Source: Dipteris shenzhenensis | Taxonomy: Eukaryota; Polypodiophyta; Polypodiopsida; Gleicheniales | DNA length: 64,000 nt | Assembly (NCBI GenBank): GCA_047967505.1 | Contig: CM106540.1 | Strand: one strand, 5' to 3' | Position numbers and translations under genes: made by a program | Notes under the pieces: model-generated | Seen by the model: only the letters and a program-made list of their open reading frames with translations | What the model was told of the DNA's origin: nothing | Database searches by the model: none | Shown: one piece after another, positions 31,207 through 43,421 of the stretch | Numbering within the stretch: the first letter of the stretch is position 1 | How the letters are laid out: each line of letters starts with the position of its first letter

Positions 31207-31835
31207 TCACATGGGAAAAGAGAGGAAAGAGAGGAAGGAAAGAGGAAAAGAGAGGAAAAGAGAGGAGAAAAAAAGAGGAGATAAGAGAGAAAAGAGAGGA
31301 GGGACAAAGAGAAAGAGAGAAGGAAAAAGATGAGAAAAGATACGAAAAGAGAAAGAAAGAGAGGAAATAAGAGAGGAAAATTACCACAAAAAGAGAAGGA
31401 AAGAGGGGATAAAAGAGAGGAAAATAGAGAGAAGGAAAGAGAGGAGGAAAGAGAGGGGATAGAGGAAAAGAGAGAAGAAAAAAAGAGAGCAAAAGAGAGG
31501 AGATAAGAGAGGAAAATTACCACGAAAAGAGAAGGAAATAGAGGATAAAAGAGAGGAAAATAGAGAGAAGGAAAGAGAGGAGAAAAGAGAGCAAAATAGA
31601 GGAAAAGAGAGGAGAAAAAAAGAGAGAAAAAGAGAGAAACGAGAGGAGAAAAGAGAGGAGGGAAAGAGAGAAAAAGAGAGAAGGAATGAGATGAGAAAAG
31701 AGACGAAAAGAGAAGGAAAGAGAGGAGATAAGAGAGGAAAAGAGAGGAGAAAAAAGAAAGGATATAAGAGAGAAAAAGAGAGGGGAAAAGAGAAGGAAAG
31801 AGAGGGGAAAGGAGAGTAAAAGAGAACGCAATCCC
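31207..31835. repeat. GA-rich polypurine tract (about 630 bp)
   Basis: Almost pure purine on the plus strand, built of agagga and agagaggaaa variants. Long frames here on the minus strand (Ser/Phe/Leu only) are artefacts of the repeat. Confidence 0.9.
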
Positions 31836-31849
31836 TTAAGGATTTTTTC

Positions 31850-31995
31850 ACGAATGGAATCCCTTCTTCAATCATGCTTTCCCTTTCCATCATTCATGCA
31901 ATCCCTTTCTTCAATCATGCAATCCCTTTCCATCATTCATGCAAATTTCCCTTTCTTCGTTCATGTAATCACTTATTTCCATCATTCAATATGCA
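31850..31995. repeat. Tandem repeat, about 25-30 bp units
   Basis: Units of the form aatccctttc(tt)catcattcatgc recur four to five times. Confidence 0.65.
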
Positions 31996-32093
31996 ATCCT
32001 TTTCTTGGAAGTGGAACGGGAAGGGGAAGGGGAAGGGAAGAAAAGGAGAAAGAAAAGAAAGGGGCAAGAGAAGGAAAACACAACAAAGACTGT

Positions 32094-32208
32094 CAAAGCG
32101 CATCTATAGGCATGTCTAACAGCGCGTCTATAGGTGCGGCTGTCTATTTTTCTAAAAGACAGACATGTCTATAGACGTGCTGTTAGATGCATCTATAGGT
32201 GCGCTTTG
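32094..32208. repeat. Long imperfect hairpin (about 52-bp arms)
   Basis: Left arm caaagcgcatctatagg...ggctgtct pairs with right arm agacagac...ggtgcgctttg, with few mismatches and a loop of about 11 bp. Arm motifs (catctatag, gtctatag) match the CACTA-associated repeats. Confidence 0.75.
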
Positions 32209-32775
32209 ATCGATACCTTTTTCTAAGAACTTGAAAAGGATATGCGCCTGACCTTACTAGTACAAAAAACATCCGTTTGACCTGCATATGACAAAGGACG
32301 AATTCAAAGAGAGCAACTTCCAAAAAAGATCAATCGTCAAGAGACTTACCTTGGATAGAGGTATGGAAGCTTCTTGTCCTTCTTCAAAGTTGCTTCTCTT
32401 TCTTCTCTTCCTTGTTCACCCTCTACTTCTCTTTCTTCTTCTCCTTGTTCACCCTCTTCTCTTGTGTGCTTGGGGACGATTGTGTAAGCCTGGTGCTTGG
32501 AGATAAGTTTGGATGCTCAAAGCTGTGTCTGTTAATAGGAAATCAAGCCACGTGACGTTAAAAGTATGTGAAGAAAAGCAAGCATGCTAAAAGTAGGTTC
32601 GAAAATCAGCTCGCAGTCTGTGCGTCTAACTGCACGTCTATCAATGCATCTAAAGTACGTTTTAGATGCACTCCACAATACAGACGTGCTGTTAGATGTG
32701 ATTTTAGATGCTCCACAGAGTTTTGATATTTACAACTCATCCAAGAATAAATTTTTTGGGTTGTTTATATATAGG

Positions 32776-35700
32776 ATGTCTTCATCTTCAACAAGTAGCT
32801 CCAGTAAGGATGAATCCCTTCGTATTCACCATCATGAAATGTGGTTGTAGCAAAAAATCAAATGTATGTGTGATCGATGGCGATGAAACATGTATCGTGC
32901 ACACAGAATTACACTCAATCATGTCTCAAAGTATGGAGAATGGGATGCGACCGTAAACATGGTAAGTGTTAAAGAGTTAAGATTGATTGAGATACATATG
33001 GGTGTTCATGTGTTTGAGTTATGATCCCGTTTTAATTTGATATAGGATGCAGTGCCACACCCGCATATGTTCCCCTATGCTCATCGTGAGGAGGCGAAGC
33101 ATCATCGATATGAGGTGGGATCTTCAGGAGGGACCGTTACGGATGCATGGAGTGATGGTGATAGTAGCCCTCCGCCATTACCTCATGAGGCCGTGGAGGA
33201 GGAGGTGTTTGATGATATGGTGTGGGATTTATATGTCCATCAATCCTCAGGTAGGGATGATAGCATCGAGCAAGACGATCTTTTTACCACATCATCGACT
33301 CCACTATTTGAGGGGTGCACATTCTCTATTCTATGTGCCTCCCTTGAGTTACTAAACTTGTAGACTATCTATGGATGGAGCAATGCAAGTTTGAATGCAT
33401 TACTCAAGTAAGCTTTAAAGTCTATTTTTCAAACATGGTGAATTATCTAGTGGGTCAATTACTCGAATGCTTTTTCTCATTTATGGTCTTCACATGCAGG
33501 CTATTGTGTAAAATGCTTCCAAGGGAGAATAAATTACTGACCTCAAGAGATATGGCAAGGCAACATGTGACCTCTCTTGGAGGATTAGATTACAAGCGCA
33601 TCCATGCATGCGTCAATGATTGCGTTCTATTTCGTGGACCACATAAGGATGCAAGAGAGTGTCCTACTTGTGGAGAGGCAAGATATAGAGCAGATCTCAA
33701 AACTTTGGATGTGCCTTGTAATATTCTGTGACATTTTCCCATAATCCCTTGCATCCAACATATGTTCAAGTGCAAATCCATTGCAGAGCTCATGTCATGG
33801 CATTCATCCCATCGATCAACCGATGGCAAGTGGAGAACTCCCGCAGATACTCCTGCGTGGAAGCATATTGAAGACACATGGCCAAGCTTCAAGGAAGAAC
33901 CTAGGAGCTTGAGACTTGGATTGGGTACGGATGGTGTGAACCCATTTGGTCTCAAAAGCACCTCTTATAGTGTATGGCTAGGGATATTGGTGAATTATAA
34001 TCTTCCACCCTCTAGGGCGATTAAGAAAGGACATGTTATATTATCTCCTCTAATTTCAGGAAAACATAAAGTAAAAAATCCTAATGTTTATTTGGAGCCT
34101 TTGATTAACGAGCAACACCTTGGAGAGGTATCGAGGTGCATGATGTGAGCAGGCCTCCCTCATCCATGAGACTTCAATTGCAAAGCAATCTTGATGTGGA
34201 TGATGCATGACTTCCCAAGCTATGGCGAGTGTTCATGTAAGCATTGCACTTTTAATTATGAGTAGGCAATCGATGTGGCACCCTAAACCCACCTTGAACT
34301 CTTAATTGCATCTATTGTTCAGGTCTCACTAGATTGGGTTACCATGCATGTCCTATTTGTGGTCCTTCGCTAGTTTCCTCACGGTAGGTAGACACATTGA
34401 ATAAGGTCATTTATGAGAATCACCATCGATTTCGCCCACCTGATCATCCTAGATATGTTGCCCCTTGGAATGAAGTCCCTCCCTAGAGGCCAAATGGGCA
34501 TGTCTTTTTACCTCGTGCACCGTGGAGGTTATCAAAGCTAGAGATGGTGGCGGTGAAGCGAGCTATCACTACAATTCGTACTCCCACTGGATGCATGAGG
34601 TGTTTGAAGGGGGCCTTCACAAAGAGAAAGAAAAGAGGTGTAGAGCAATTATATGGCTTGAAATCTCATGATTGGCACAAGATTCTCCAAGTAAGTATTT
34701 TATGTGCATAATATCTTTTTCCTTCCAAATTTGTGAGTGAACTAGAAGCAACTAATCAACCATTCCTCATATGTTTAGTTCATACTACCTACTAGCATTT
34801 CTCATAGTGCATCAAAAGACGTGAAGGATTGTATTTACAAGATGGGCGAGCTTGTGAGGTACTTTACAAGATACAAAATGTGAAGCATATCAATGCTCCA
34901 TGCAAGGTGTTCATATTGCTAATATGACATACTTTTTCCTTTCTAGGTATGTGAGCTCAAAGGAAATAAATCCCACTATGCTTGAGAATGCTTGAGTCAC
35001 TGTCAGTGGAGCTGGTTTGTTTAGTGGAGGAGACATTTCCATGTTCTATTCTCACAAGCCAACTACATCTCATAGTGCATTTGGTGGATGAGATTGCTAT
35101 ATGCGGTACTATACATGCACGATGGTTGTTCTTTCTCGAGCACTTCATGAAGACCTTGAAGGGTTTTGTGAGACAAAATGCAAGACCCGAAGGTAGCATG
35201 TCCGAGGGTTCGTTGGTACAAGAATCACTTGTATATATTTTTGAGTTTCTTGTTGATGTGGATAGCTCTCTCCCACGACTATGGAGAGATGATGAAGACC
35301 TAAGGATGACCTCTATTGTGCCTCAAGGGAAAGGATGTAGCAAAGTAATAGACATGGAGTTGCTTAATAATATCAACCTCTATTGCATGCTTAATAGTGA
35401 TGATGTGATGAAAAGATGGGTGACAAGGTACGAGGATGCAAAGGCAAGAAGACAAGGAGACAGGGCCCTCTTTTGTACACACCACGGATCTCATGTGCCA
35501 TACCCTCAGCATCTAAGAGCACTTCCAAAGGATATTCATGTGGATTGGCTACTTGACGAAATGGAGAGAGTAGAGAGAGATCAGCGGATGCATATCACAA
35601 TGGAAGAATGGGAGTATGCTAGGGGATGCATGAGCAAGGTTGGTATATAGAATGTTATGCATAAGTTAGGAGCTTTCAACAATTTAGATTGCTTATTTAA

Positions 35701-36396
35701 TTGATTTTCTCTTGGTGTAGTATACTATGTTCAATGCTATATGGTGTGAGGGCAAGCATTTTCGAACACAACGGATTGATGATAAGAGAAACACACAAGA
35801 TTGCAGCGTCATTGCTAGCTTTGAGGGAGCCAATGGAGCCATGGATGATTATTGTGGCATAATGCAAGATATTATTAAGCTTGACTTTCGATGCTTCTTT
35901 ATGTATGTTTTGGATGTAAAGTGGTTTAAGGACGTGTTGGAAAGAGGCCCTAATGCAACAATCAAATGCCATACAAGTGGCTTTGTAACTATTGACTCCA
36001 CAAAGTTTTGGCAAAGTAAGGACACACTAGTACTACCCCAACAATGTGAACAGGTATTGTACACACATATAAAAATACTCACTTTTAAATATTTGATACG
36101 TTCGATGCAAGAAAAGTTTGAATTAGGTTGTCTATCAACCAATGGTGGATAATAATAGGTGGTGGGATGTCATACCTATTACACCACATTCCAGAGTGAT
36201 GTATAGTACATTTACTAATATGGAGCATATGGAGGATGATCATGGCCATGGAGGTGATGATGACCGTGATACGAGAGAGGAGGATGATCATGAGATAGGA
36301 GATATAGATATTAAGGCCATTACCCATGAGGACGAGCCTACCATTGGTGATATTGATGTCAATGAGCACATGAGTAGCACAAGTATAGTGGATTGA
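32776..36396 (+). pseudogene. tnp2: CACTA TNP2-type transposase
   Basis: Multi-exon plus-strand gene. Recognisable parts in order: N-terminal YGEWDATVNM piece (near 32950), PHPHMFPYAHREEA (33050), GCTFSILCASLELLNL and TIYGWSNASLNALL (33315-33410), then HACVNDCVLFRGPHKDARECPTC (33600-33680; TNP2 C-N-D-C...C-x-x-C zinc site), WKHIEDTWPSF and LGLGTDGVNPFG (33860-33950), GYHACPICG (34339), a DUF4218-like part (VHLVDEIAICGTIHARW, RQNARPEGSMSEG; 34982-35450) and a DUF4216-like part (DIIKLDFRCFFMYVLDVKW; 35860-36053), then an acidic tail. This order is that of plant TNP2 transposases, which cut CACTA ends. In-frame stops (near 32845, 33361, 33731) and frame changes show it is inactive. Confidence 0.85.
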
Positions 36397-36683
36397 ATGT
36401 ATTTATAGATCTCAACACTGGTTTGGATTTTGAAGTAGATAGTTTGGCAAGGGTTGATCTCATTGAGGATGAGATTGGAACCGTAGCCCATCATTAATAT
36501 TGGCAAAACTATTTTACATATTGTCTCAATTTCCTCACCTCACTTTATTTTTGTATATGTGAGTTTGCCAAAAAGCATTGATATTTTTGTTAAAATTACG
36601 TGCTTTGGTAATCATGGGAAATGCTAGGAAAGCAATGATGATTGGCAGATATAATAGTGTCACGACAGAAATTGGCAAGGTAG

Positions 36684-39600
36684 CTGCGGCCATGGTAGAA
36701 ATCAGAATATGCTGCAAACTCAAGAAAACCAATCCTTTAGAAGAGGACATGGTAACTCTAGAGGCAGGGGGAGCCAAAGAGGTCATGGTGGATGGCAGCA
36801 AGGCCAAAATGCAAACAGCAATGTTGAATGCTACTATTGTGGTAAAATGGGTCATATGGCTAAAGACTGCTACAAAAAGCAGAATGACATTATGAATGGA
36901 AAATTGCAGCAAGGCAATTATGCATCCTCTAGTAGACAAGGTGATGACAGAAACATGAACATTTGTTTATGGTGCAGCACATGAGCATTTGTTTGAAAAG
37001 TGCAGAAGAAAGTAATGATGTGTGGTATGTTGACTCAGGTGCATCAAACCACATGACAGGTCATGCAGAATGGATGCAGGATGCAAGGAAAATGGAAAGA
37101 CCAAGATTTGTGGAGACTGGTGATGATACTGCACATCCTATTGTGCACATTGGTAAAATTCCTTTGTTTATGCAGGATGGGAAAAAGAAATACCTATCTG
37201 ATGTATTTCATGTCCCGAATATCACAAGAATGTGGTTTCTGTTGGTCAAATGGTTGAGCAGGGCTTGCAGGTTAGATTTAATCCTCATGGATGCTTTGTT
37301 GAGGATATGAAAAATAACGGTCACTTGATAGCAAAAGGAAAGAAGAAGGGAAGGATGTTTACGTTGGATGCAGACATGCCTGAATTGAGTGCAGCAATGT
37401 TTGCACATGGGACCGGTGTAGTTGCAGATATTGATATCTGGCATAAACGCATTGGTCATGTTAATGTATAGCGACTTAAATCAATGCAGACCCAAAATAT
37501 TATTGCAGGATTGCCTAAATTCAAGGTTGCAGAAATGCATAAGGTATGTGAAGCCTATCAATTTGGAAAACAGGCAAAGAAACCATTTCCTAGACATGTT
37601 TGAGAGAGTAAGAAGCCATTGGAATTAATCCACTCTGATGTGTGGACTACTAAAGTTGCATCTATTGGAGGCTGTCATTATTTTGTCACTTTTATTGATG
37701 ACTACAGCAGAAAAGATTGGGTGTATTTTATGAAAAAGAAAAGTGAAGTGTTTGGGCATTTCAAAGCTTTTAAAGCTATGGTTCCTGCAGGAGCACGGCA
37801 TAAAGCAGCAATATTCATGCAGTCATACCCCACAGCAAAATGGACTTGTAGAAAGAAAAAACAGGCATATTGGAGAGGTATCTTGGGCCATGCTAAATGA
37901 AAAAGGCCTACCAGATTATTATTGGGATGAAGCAGCTGCTACAGTAGTTTACATAATGAACAGGACTCCCACTACAGTAATACATGGCATGACGCCAAAG
38001 GAGATGTATACTGGTAGGAAACCAGATATTTCTCATTTGAAAATTTTTGGTTGCATTGCCTATGTTCATGTGCCAGATGAGTTGAGGTCCAAGTTGGATC
38101 CAAAAGCTGAGAAGTGCATTTTTATTGGTTATTCTCTGCAGCAGAAAGGGTATAGATGCTATAACCCTTCTACTCATAAGTTTACAGTGAGCAGAGATGT
38201 TGTTTTTTATGAGATGAGCAGCTGGTATAAACCAATAAATGTGATTGATGATGTAGATGCACAAAATGGTAATGCTGCAAAGAATTCAAAGCAGTAATCG
38301 CAAAATATTAGTGGACCTGCAGTGTCCTCTAGCAGCGGTTCACATACTCTGCCATGGATAGGCAAATTGAGATCAGGAGAATCTCCTCAAAGCAATGCAG
38401 GTCACTCTTATGTGGATGGTGAATCCAGTGGCTCTAAATTGATGATGAGTTGGGTATTCCTTCTCTTGTTACACCTGGAGTAAGGAAGACCAGGGATGTT
38501 TTGAGAGCACCTGGAAGTGAGCCTATTTTGCGCATGTCTACCAGAGCTAGGTATCCTATGGATAGGCTGAACTATGATGGATTCACCTCCATTCACTATG
38601 CCTATATGGTCAAAGTGATACAGGAACCAGAACCTACTTCTTTTGAGCAAGCCATGGGAAAAGAAAAATGGGAGAAAGCCATGGATGAAGAAATGGATGC
38701 CTTGGAAGCAAATGCTACATGGGAATTGGTGCCTTTGCCTAAAGACAAGAATGCAATTGGCTATAAGTGGGTTTATAAGGTGAATCACAATGCAGATGGT
38801 TCTGTGAACAGATACAAGGCAAGATTAGTTGTCAAGGGGTATGCACAGACATATCGCATTGATTATGAAGAAACATTCAGTTCGGTTGCAAGGATGGCAA
38901 CCATAAGAGTAGCCATTGCTATGGCTGCATCAAAGGGATGATCTTTACATTAGATGGATGTAAAGAATGCCTTCTTGCACGGTGATTTGCAAGAAGAGGT
39001 CTTTATGGAGCAGCCACCAGATTATGTTCATGCTGTTCATCCTGAGTTTGTTTACAGGTTGAAGAAAGCCTTGTATGGCTTGAAGCAAGCACCTAGAACA
39101 TGGTCTAACAAGATAGGACAGTATCTTGTCACTATTGGCTTTCAGATTTCCAAGGCATATTTCTCACTTTACGTGACAAAAACAGAGAAAGGTATTATGC
39201 TACTTGTCATTTATTTGATGATTTGATCATCACAGGTGATAGTGATGAAGATATCCTTCATGTGAAGATGCTATTGAAGCAGAAGTTTGAGATGAAGGAT
39301 TTGGGAGAGCTGCGTTATTTCTTGGGCATTGAGTTGATTAGATCACCAAGTGGGATATGGCTCTTGCAAAGGCAGTATGGATTGGACATGTTGTCCAAAT
39401 ATGGGATGACAGGCTATAAGCCTATTTTAGTACCTTTGGAGCAGAATGTGAAGCTGAGCACAGATGCAGGTGAGGTTCTAGAAGACCCTACTATGTACAG
39501 ATGCATAGTAGGAAGTTTGATTTATATGACTATTACTAGGCCAGATTTGAGCTATGATGTTGGATTGGTAAGTCGGTTTATGCAAGCTCCAAGGAAACCG

Positions 39601-40213
39601 CATTTGGATGCGGCTAGACGCATACTCAGGTATGTGAAGTCCATGTTGCAGTATGGACTATTTTATGAGGCTAGGGTTCAAATACAATTGCATGGATACA
39701 CCGATGTTGATTGGGCTGGTAATATTTCTGATAGATGATCTACCAGTCGATATGTGTTCTATTTTGGGAGTGTTGCAGTCACTTGGAGCAGCAAGAAACA
39801 ACCTACAGTTGCCTTGTCGAGCATAGAGGCTGAGTATAGGGGTGCAGCAATGGCTGCATGTGAGGTAGCTTGGTTGCATAAGCTACTTTATGATATGCAT
39901 CAGTCCACAGATGGGCCAGTTGTCATTTATTGTGAAAACATGAGCAGTATACACTTGGCAAATAACCTAGTCTATCATGCTAGAACAAAGCACATTGAGG
40001 TACATTATCACTATGTGCGGGAGAAGGTTTTACTAAGTCTTATTGATCTAGTTTATGTCATCACAGAGGATGAGGTAGCTAACATATTCACAAAGGCATT
40101 GGGCGTAAAGAAGCTGCGCAAGTTCAGAGACCTGGTTGGTGTGTAGGAATTGGGATTGACCTCGAGGGGGAGTGTTGAGATATCGAGCTCCACTCGTGAT
40201 ATGCCAGGATGAC
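36684..40213 (+). pseudogene. pol: Copia family B Gag-Pol, truncated and frameshifted
   Basis: Begins GHGRNQNM in Gag, followed by CYYCGKMGHMAKDC, protease VDSGASNHM, integrase, RT and RNase H. Damage: frameshifts near 36970, 37230, 37560 and 37760 (with loss of the integrase segment holding the second Asp), stop near 38297, deletion around 38400, TGA near 38940, a deletion at the RT active site (YLMIDLI-like in place of YVDDLI near 39215), stops near 39738 and 40146. RNase H residues TDVDWAG, SIEAEY and CEN show substitutions at conserved acids and neighbours. Clearly dead and older than family A. Confidence 0.9.
40161..40172 (+). promoter_or_regulatory. Polypurine tract of Copia family B copy 2
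   Basis: CTCGAGGGGGAG directly before the LTR start TGTTGAG at 40173. Confidence 0.8.
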
Positions 40214-40524
40214 CGTTGTGCATTTATGTCACTGACTTGTTAGTTGCAGATGCAGTTGGTACACCGCCCATGAATAATAGCTGGATGACAGCTATCCTTA
40301 TGTACTCTAGTTTGTGGCTCAGTTAGTATGCCACCTTAGTTAGCTGAGTTTGGTTTGAGACCCACATATAGGGTTCTTCTATTTCTTTGTACTAGAGTTC
40401 TTTTGACTTTCACAACTAAGAAGAGGAAAACTATTTTCAGCCTCCACCTTTGTGTGTATTCCCCCATTGTGTATGTGAGAAAGTCGCAAGTGAGACTCCT
40501 TCCTTCTCTCCCATGATCTTTACA
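40173..40524 (+). repeat. 3' LTR of Copia family B copy 2
   Basis: 352 bp, TGTTGAGATATCGAGC...CTTTACA; same length and clearly the same family as 10718-11069. Confidence 0.92.
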
Positions 40525-40769
40525 ACGGCAAGCTCGTGAAGCCCCTTTTCATCACTGGCTACAGCAACCCTGATTCTTTAGCATCCAGCCTTCGTCCTCT
40601 ACTGTTTCCAGCATGCCATCGAAGCTTCTTTCACAGGAGCACACAGTTGGGAGGTAGCGCCATCTATTGTATCAGTTCTATAGTAATCAAATTTTTGATT
40701 CTCCATACTATCTATTTTCTCTCTTGCGTACGAGATCCTATTATCTATTGAGCATAGATGTTGTATTGT

Positions 40770-43171
40770 TTTCTAATAATATTGTCTCTGAAGAAGGCTT
40801 GCAAATGGATCCTTACAAGGTTCAAGTAATCATGGCATTGCCAAGTCCTGAGAGTGTCACTGGTGTTCGCAAATTTCTAGGAAAAAGCAAGTATTATCAA
40901 TGCTTTTGTGATGATTTCACAAAGATAGTGCATCCCATGAACTTGTTGACAAAAAAAGGAGTTTCTTTCCAATGGGGTGTGAAGCAACAAGAGTCTTTTC
41001 AGCAACTTAAGGAGGCCATGAGTAAGGGCCCAATATTGAAGCCCCCTGATTGGTCTCAAGGCTTTTATGTAAATCCAAGTGTATCTTTGCATTCAGTTGG
41101 TGCTGTATTGCTACAAAAAGGAGAGGTAGGCAGAATGTAACCCATCTATTATGCTAGCCGACAACTTACAGAGGTAGAAACAAGGTATGAAGAAATGGAG
41201 CAGCAAGCTCTCTCTTTGGTGTTTTCAGTCAGAAAGTTTCGCTCCTATTAATTACCTCGACCATTTTTCTTCCTTACCTCTCAGTTTGTATTAGCATATC
41301 TAGTTCACAAGCCTAATCCTAGGGGGAGATTTGCAAAATGGTTGTCAGAGCTTCAAGAGTTCTCTTTCTCTTTTGTCACTGAAAATACCACTAGGTCCAC
41401 TATGGCAAATTTGTTCACAAGACGGCAAGATCTAAGAGAAGAAAAGAAATATAAGGACATTAATGATGAAAGGGAGACACCACCAACAGATTTTGTCTTG
41501 TATTTTGATGAGGATTTTAGTCCTTCATGCCAACAAGGAGCCAAGGGGATAGTCTTGATGAATTCTAAAGGTCAAGAGGTGTGGGCAAGAGGACAAGAGC
41601 TTCTAGGTATCACAACTAACAATGTAGCTCAGTATAATGCTTTGATTCTTGGTTTGGAGGGTTGTCTTCAAAGTCAAGTTAAAGAATGGGAGGTAAGAGA
41701 AGATTCTCAGCTTATTATAAAGCAAATGCAAGAGCATTACAAGACAAGAAGTCCTCATTTGAAGGAGCTTAATCAAAAAGCTATGGCACTATGTAGTCAG
41801 TTTGATTTTTGCAAGTTTGTTCATATAAATAGAAAAGAAAATCAAAGGGTAGATGAGTTAGCTACTCAAGCCATTGTAGTACAAGACAGAGGGGTGGTTT
41901 CGTTGGTAGACACTAGATGGCCAAATATGCAAGATGTTTAGTAATATGTGGGAAGAAGGCATGTTTCCTCGAGGGTTAACTCCACAACAGAAGCAGAGAT
42001 TGGTAAGGAAGGCTTGTCCCTATACTGTTGTTGATGACATTCTTTATAAATTGGGAAAAGATAAGGTGCTCCGTCAAGTGGTCCATCCCATGGAGACTAG
42101 GAGAATCCTAGAAATGTGTCATGAATGCTCCGGTCATTTTGCTTCAGCGAGCATCGCTAGGAGAATTCTTAATGCAGGTTACTTTTGGCCACGCCACCAT
42201 AAGGATGTATATGAATGGTGTCGAAGTTGTAAAGTATGCCAAAAGTTTGAAAGGCGATATTCATGGGCCCTTGAAGCCTATTCTAGCATATGGACCATTT
42301 GAGAGATGGGAGTTGGACTTTTTGGGACCACTCCCTCGCTCATCTCAAAGCAAGCATTATTTATTCGTGGCCACAGATTATGCGACTCGGTGGGCAGAGG
42401 CCAAGGCCACAGTCAATAGCAAGGCAAGCACAGTGGTAAAATTTCTCTTTGATCAAATTTGTTGACGCTTTGGTTGTCCTTTGGAAATTCTCACTGATGG
42501 AGGAAGCTCTTTTAGAAATGAACTAATTGAAGATGTGGTGCATAAGCTAAAGATGAATCATAGCATGTCCACGCCATACTATCCCCAATGTAATGGCTTG
42601 GTTGAGAAAACAAATGGATTATTGTGCAATTCAATGGGAAAGCTTGTAGACACCAAAAAAAGGCATTGGGATAGGCACTTGGCAGAAGTTTTATGGGCTG
42701 ACAGAACCACACACAAGCTAGCTATTGGGTTTACACTATTCCAACTAGTGTATGGAATAGAAGCCATTTTGCCCATTGAATTGGAGACACATAGTCTTCG
42801 CACTACTGTTGCAAGAAAAGAAGGACAAGAGGATGCCTATGCTCAACGATTGGTATAGCTAGAAGCCTTGGATGAATGCAGATTACAGGCCTTACAAAAC
42901 TTGGAAGCTTCTCAAAAAAGGCGCAAGGCCCGTTTTGACACCAAATTACGCAAGAAGAAAGATATTACAGAAGGAGATTTGGTCATGAGATTTGATAGCT
43001 GTCTACATAAGCGGGTAGACAAAAAGTTTATCAGCTGATGGGAGGGACCATATCGAGTCAAAAATAAGTTCACGAATGGAACCTATCAGCTTGAGGATGT
43101 TGATGGCATGGTGATACCTAGAGGCACCAATGAGTATCACCTTAAATTATTCTATGCTCAACCACTTTGAG
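40770..43171 (+). pseudogene. pol: Ty3/gypsy Pol with two RNase H domains and integrase (5'-truncated)
   Basis: Starts at the end of RT (GVRKFLGKSKYYQCF, FQWGVKQQESFQQLK), followed by the RT-linked RNase H (GAVLLQKG, YYASRQLTEVETRYEEMEQQ). After a degraded linker a second, cellular-type RNase H follows at 41340-41938 (LYFDEDFSPS, AQYNALILGLEGC, REDSQLIIKQ, HINRKENQRVDELA: D, E, D, D). Then the integrase HHCC finger (HECSGHF...CRSCKVCQ, 42115-42245), the core (WELDFLGP, LTDGGSSF, PYYPQCNGLVEKTNG) and a C-terminal part (GDLVMRFD, WEGPYRV). A second RNase H is typical of the Tat/Athila branch of plant gypsy elements. Stops at 41138, 42463, 42856 and 43036 plus frameshifts near 41250 and 42260 inactivate it. 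Gag, protease and most of RT are absent. Confidence 0.87.
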
Positions 43172-43222
43172 GGCCAACAGAGCCTCTCTATTACTAGAGA
43201 GGATCTGCTGAGCAGATCTACT

Positions 43223-43234
43223 GGGGGGGAAAGA
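43223..43234 (+). promoter_or_regulatory. Polypurine tract of the gypsy element
   Basis: GGGGGGGAAAGA followed by TGTGATGCC, the probable 3' LTR start at 43235. Confidence 0.7.
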
Positions 43235-43421
43235 TGTGATGCCAAAATTTGATATTTTTTATTTGGCATTGGTATTGTTTTCTTCTATGTTTCATAAGAG
43301 TTTGAGTATCAAGTGATAGCCTAGCGGCTCTCACTTATTTCTATTTTCTAAGATATTGTATGGGATTGAGAGGATGAGTGGAATGGATCATTGTAAATAC
43401 CATGTGTATGAATGATAAATA
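43235..43421 (+). repeat. Start of the gypsy 3' LTR (partial)
   Basis: Begins TGTGATGCC after the polypurine tract. No second LTR copy is present, so the end is unknown; sequence changes to a truncated MITE at about 43422. Confidence 0.55.

Larger units (their letters stand above)
28926..36500 (+). mobile_element. CACTA (En/Spm-like) DNA transposon remnant
   Basis: Contains a TNP2-type transposase on the plus strand (32776-36396), an En/Spm-like ORF1 on the minus strand (29830-31030) and short subterminal-like motif arrays. I found no intact CACTA-type termini or 3-bp duplication; the right side ends close to a truncated Copia at 36684. Boundaries are approximate. Confidence 0.55.
36684..40524 (+). 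mobile_element. Ty1/Copia retrotransposon, family B copy 2 (5'-truncated)
   Basis: Homology to family B begins in gag at the Gly/Arg-rich region (near ctgcggccatggtag) and runs through pol, a polypurine tract and a complete 3' LTR. The 5' LTR, PBS, leader and N-terminal gag are missing. The truncation point lies within about 100 bp of the equivalent break in family A copy 2. Confidence 0.9.

Noticed and set aside
31191-31893. Several long minus-strand frames rich in Ser, Phe and Leu
   Set aside because: They translate a GA microsatellite; composition only, no domain.
36500-36684. CACTA right terminus with GTAGTG end
   Set aside because: No such terminal sequence or 3-bp duplication found between the TNP2 end and the truncated Copia.
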